A DNA stretch of 6,432 nucleotides from Holosporaceae bacterium (GTDB lineage Bacteria; Pseudomonadota; Alphaproteobacteria; UBA3830), in NCBI GenBank assembly GCA_031262635.1, contig JAISHN010000016.1:1-6432 (forward strand), in the 5' to 3' direction. Under the pieces are notes generated by a model. It was not told the DNA's origin, did not search any database, and was given only the letters and a program-made list of their open reading frames with translations. Made by a program: the position numbers and the translations under genes. Shown here piece by piece: positions 5,354-6,432 of this stretch (position 1 is the stretch's first letter; each line of letters begins with the position of its first letter).

Positions 5354-6293
5354 CTAAGCATTCAAGCTCATCAAAAGTAAATCTTCTGGGAAACTCCGCG
5401 CCGAACTTATCGCAAGCAGTTACTTCTTGTCGCACAGGGCTAGCTAACATAGCCTTGGATAGCTGGAACGCTATAGCGTTAGGTCTTGAGAATCGAATTA
5501 AGGCTTCAAAATGTTCGTTGCCGTCGTAATAGACGAATATATGTTTAAACTTGCGTAATGCAGGCATGTTCACAATCGTTCTTAACGAAGTTAGTTCGTC
5601 GTCTTTGGTTTGCGCGCTACGCAACACCGTTATTCTGATGTGGAATGCGTATGCAAGTGTGTCGAGCAGTCGGTCTTCGCCTATGCCGATTTTTCTTCCT
5701 GCAGCATTAAAATCGTCCAAGATGCGCTTCGCCTTAGCGTTAGTAGCGGGAATCCCAAACGATCTAACTAAGCAAGCGTTGTAGTCGCCGCTGGTAAATA
5801 GTCTTAAGAAGTCTTTATTATGTATTCGAATCATTTGGGCGGCAAAGCCGTTAATCACAAATGGTTCGCCGGCGGTGTTGTTTTCAGTGCAGACAGAGTT
5901 CTGTGGTATGTTATAGTCCGATATAAGCGCCTTTGTCGTTTCCTCTTCCAGGTCGCTTTCGATTATTGGGTCGTCGTCGAAAGCGGTCTCGACGTCTACC
6001 CTGTGTTCAACCAATATTGCGCCGTGGGGAGCGCTGTATTCTTCCCCCGCTTTTGTTGGTTCGTCTAGCGGATTCGCGCGGGGAGCGGTAAGAGCGCTTT
6101 CCAATAGTGCGGCCATTTCCGCCTCATGTAGACTATCATTTACCGCTTCTTCAACCTCTGCTTCTTCTTGGCTTATTCTTTCCGCTTCTTCAACCTCTGA
6201 GTCTTCACGTACTATTCGTCTTTGCTCTTCTTCCTGAGCCGTAAGAATGCTTCGCCTTTGCGCTTCGGCTAGTTCCGGGTCGTCACGATTCAT
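5346..6293 (-). CDS. Candidate UIM- and OTU-domain deubiquitinase effector
   Basis: The 315-residue protein looks built to act on ubiquitin. Residues 4-59 hold three helices matching the ubiquitin-interacting motif pattern (acidic run, hydrophobic, x-x, Ala, x-x-x, Ser): Leu8/Ala11/Ser15, Val34/Ala37/Ser41 and Val47/Ala50/Ser54. The first, DDPELAEAQRRS, closely recalls UIM1 of the proteasome subunit Rpn10/S5a. An acidic linker (about 70-145) follows. Residues about 148-270 resemble an OTU cysteine protease: GDYNACLVRS (169-178, candidate nucleophile Cys174), LLDTLAYAFHIRITVL (209-224) and FVYYDGNEHFEAL (253-265, candidate His261). The C-terminus ends FTFDELECLDY. There is no signal peptide or membrane segment, so export would need a non-Sec system. 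ATG 6293 is chosen because AAGGAGG lies eight bases upstream; an upstream TTG (6323) lacks such a site. OTU assignment is by eye: the Asp is four, not three, residues before Cys. Substrate and secretion route are unknown. Confidence 0.65.
   Translation of the reverse strand: MNRDDPELAEAQRRSILTAQEEEQRRIVREDSEVEEAERISQEEAEVEEAVNDSLHEAEMAALLESALTAPRANPLDEPTKAGEEYSAPHGAILVEHRVDVETAFDDDPIIESDLEEETTKALISDYNIPQNSVCTENNTAGEPFVINGFAAQMIRIHNKDFLRLFTSGDYNACLVRSFGIPATNAKAKRILDDFNAAGRKIGIGEDRLLDTLAYAFHIRITVLRSAQTKDDELTSLRTIVNMPALRKFKHIFVYYDGNEHFEALIRFSRPNAIAFQLSKAMLASPVRQEVTACDKFGAEFPRRFTFDELECLDY
6143..6199 (-). repeat. 39-base tandem unit encoding two adjacent UIM-like helices
   Basis: The 18-mer CCGCTTCTTCAACCTCTG occurs exactly at 6143-6160 and again at 6182-6199, an offset of 39 bases or 13 codons. 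On the coding strand each copy specifies the EVEEA core of a UIM-like helix (residues 33-37 and 46-50). Identity at the DNA level, including silent positions, points to a fairly recent internal duplication that added a motif. Confidence 0.8.
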
Positions 6294-6301
6294 CGCAAAC
6301 G

Positions 6302-6308
6302 CCTCCTT
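6302..6308 (-). promoter_or_regulatory. Ribosome-binding site fixing the start of the OTU-like gene
   Basis: Read on the minus strand this is AAGGAGG, an almost perfect anti-16S match, eight bases before ATG 6293. It is the strongest ribosome-binding site in the window and decides against the longer TTG start at 6323. The upstream 110 bases are AT-rich near 6310-6360 and contain a -10-like GATAAT, but no convincing -35 partner. Confidence 0.8.
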
Positions 6309-6330
6309 AAATATAAACCCCAATAATGTA

Positions 6331-6432
6331 TTATCCGATGGTATTATTTACTGGTATATGAGGCTTAACTGGGAGGAGCTGATAGGCGACGAGAGTAGAG
6401 ACGATATGGATTAAGAAATTCGTAAAAGATCG
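6331..6432 (-). other. Window-edge segment with a short open frame of unknown status
   Basis: On the minus strand a frame is open from the window edge for 33 codons and stops at 6331-6333, 37 bases before the ATG of the OTU-like gene. It could be the tail of an upstream gene in the same direction. A plus-strand frame ending at TAA around 6412 (reading LNWEELIGDESRDDMD at its end) is equally open. Neither resembles a family I know, and the length is compatible with chance. No gene is called. Confidence 0.15.

Noticed and set aside
6294..6323. Longer version of the OTU-like protein beginning at TTG 6323.
   Set aside because: It would place the excellent AAGGAGG site inside the coding region; ATG 6293 fits that site.

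Overview
The window looks like a chromosomal segment of an alphaproteobacterium. The GyrB, L13 and S9 proteins read as alphaproteobacterial versions (the L13 start with its VEKNW segment, the S9 ARRSFQFSKR end), tRNA-Trp sits directly before secE-nusG, and the inositol-monophosphatase is of the SuhB type common in that class. Base composition is moderate (by eye a little under half G+C). A ubiquitin-directed protein at the right end suggests a bacterium living in or on a eukaryotic host. No finer placement is supported.

Layout, left to right. The 5' part of gyrB lies on the minus strand (1-787, cut by the window edge) and diverges from mgtE, a magnesium channel (953-2296). A promoter-like region then leads into tRNA-Trp (anticodon CCA), secE and nusG, a compact protein-export and transcription-elongation cluster. 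A second promoter-like site follows, with rplM-rpsI (ribosomal proteins L13 and S9) next. The usual rplK-rplA-rplJL-rpoBC genes are not found after nusG. A degenerate palindromic intergenic element separates rpsI from suhB (4278-5039).

The right-hand 1.4 kb differs in character. On the minus strand, 5346-6293 encodes a 315-residue protein that I read as a candidate secreted deubiquitinase. Three ubiquitin-interacting-motif-like helices lie at its N-terminus, followed by an acidic linker and a C-terminal domain resembling OTU cysteine proteases, with a candidate Cys174/His261 pair. Bacteria generally lack ubiquitin, so the target would be a host. Between this gene and suhB, 5082-5353 holds what looks like a decayed coding sequence, readable on the minus strand only by changing frame twice.

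The left five kilobases are housekeeping: DNA supercoiling, Mg2+ uptake, decoding, secretion, transcription and translation. The candidate effector is the most interesting item in the window.
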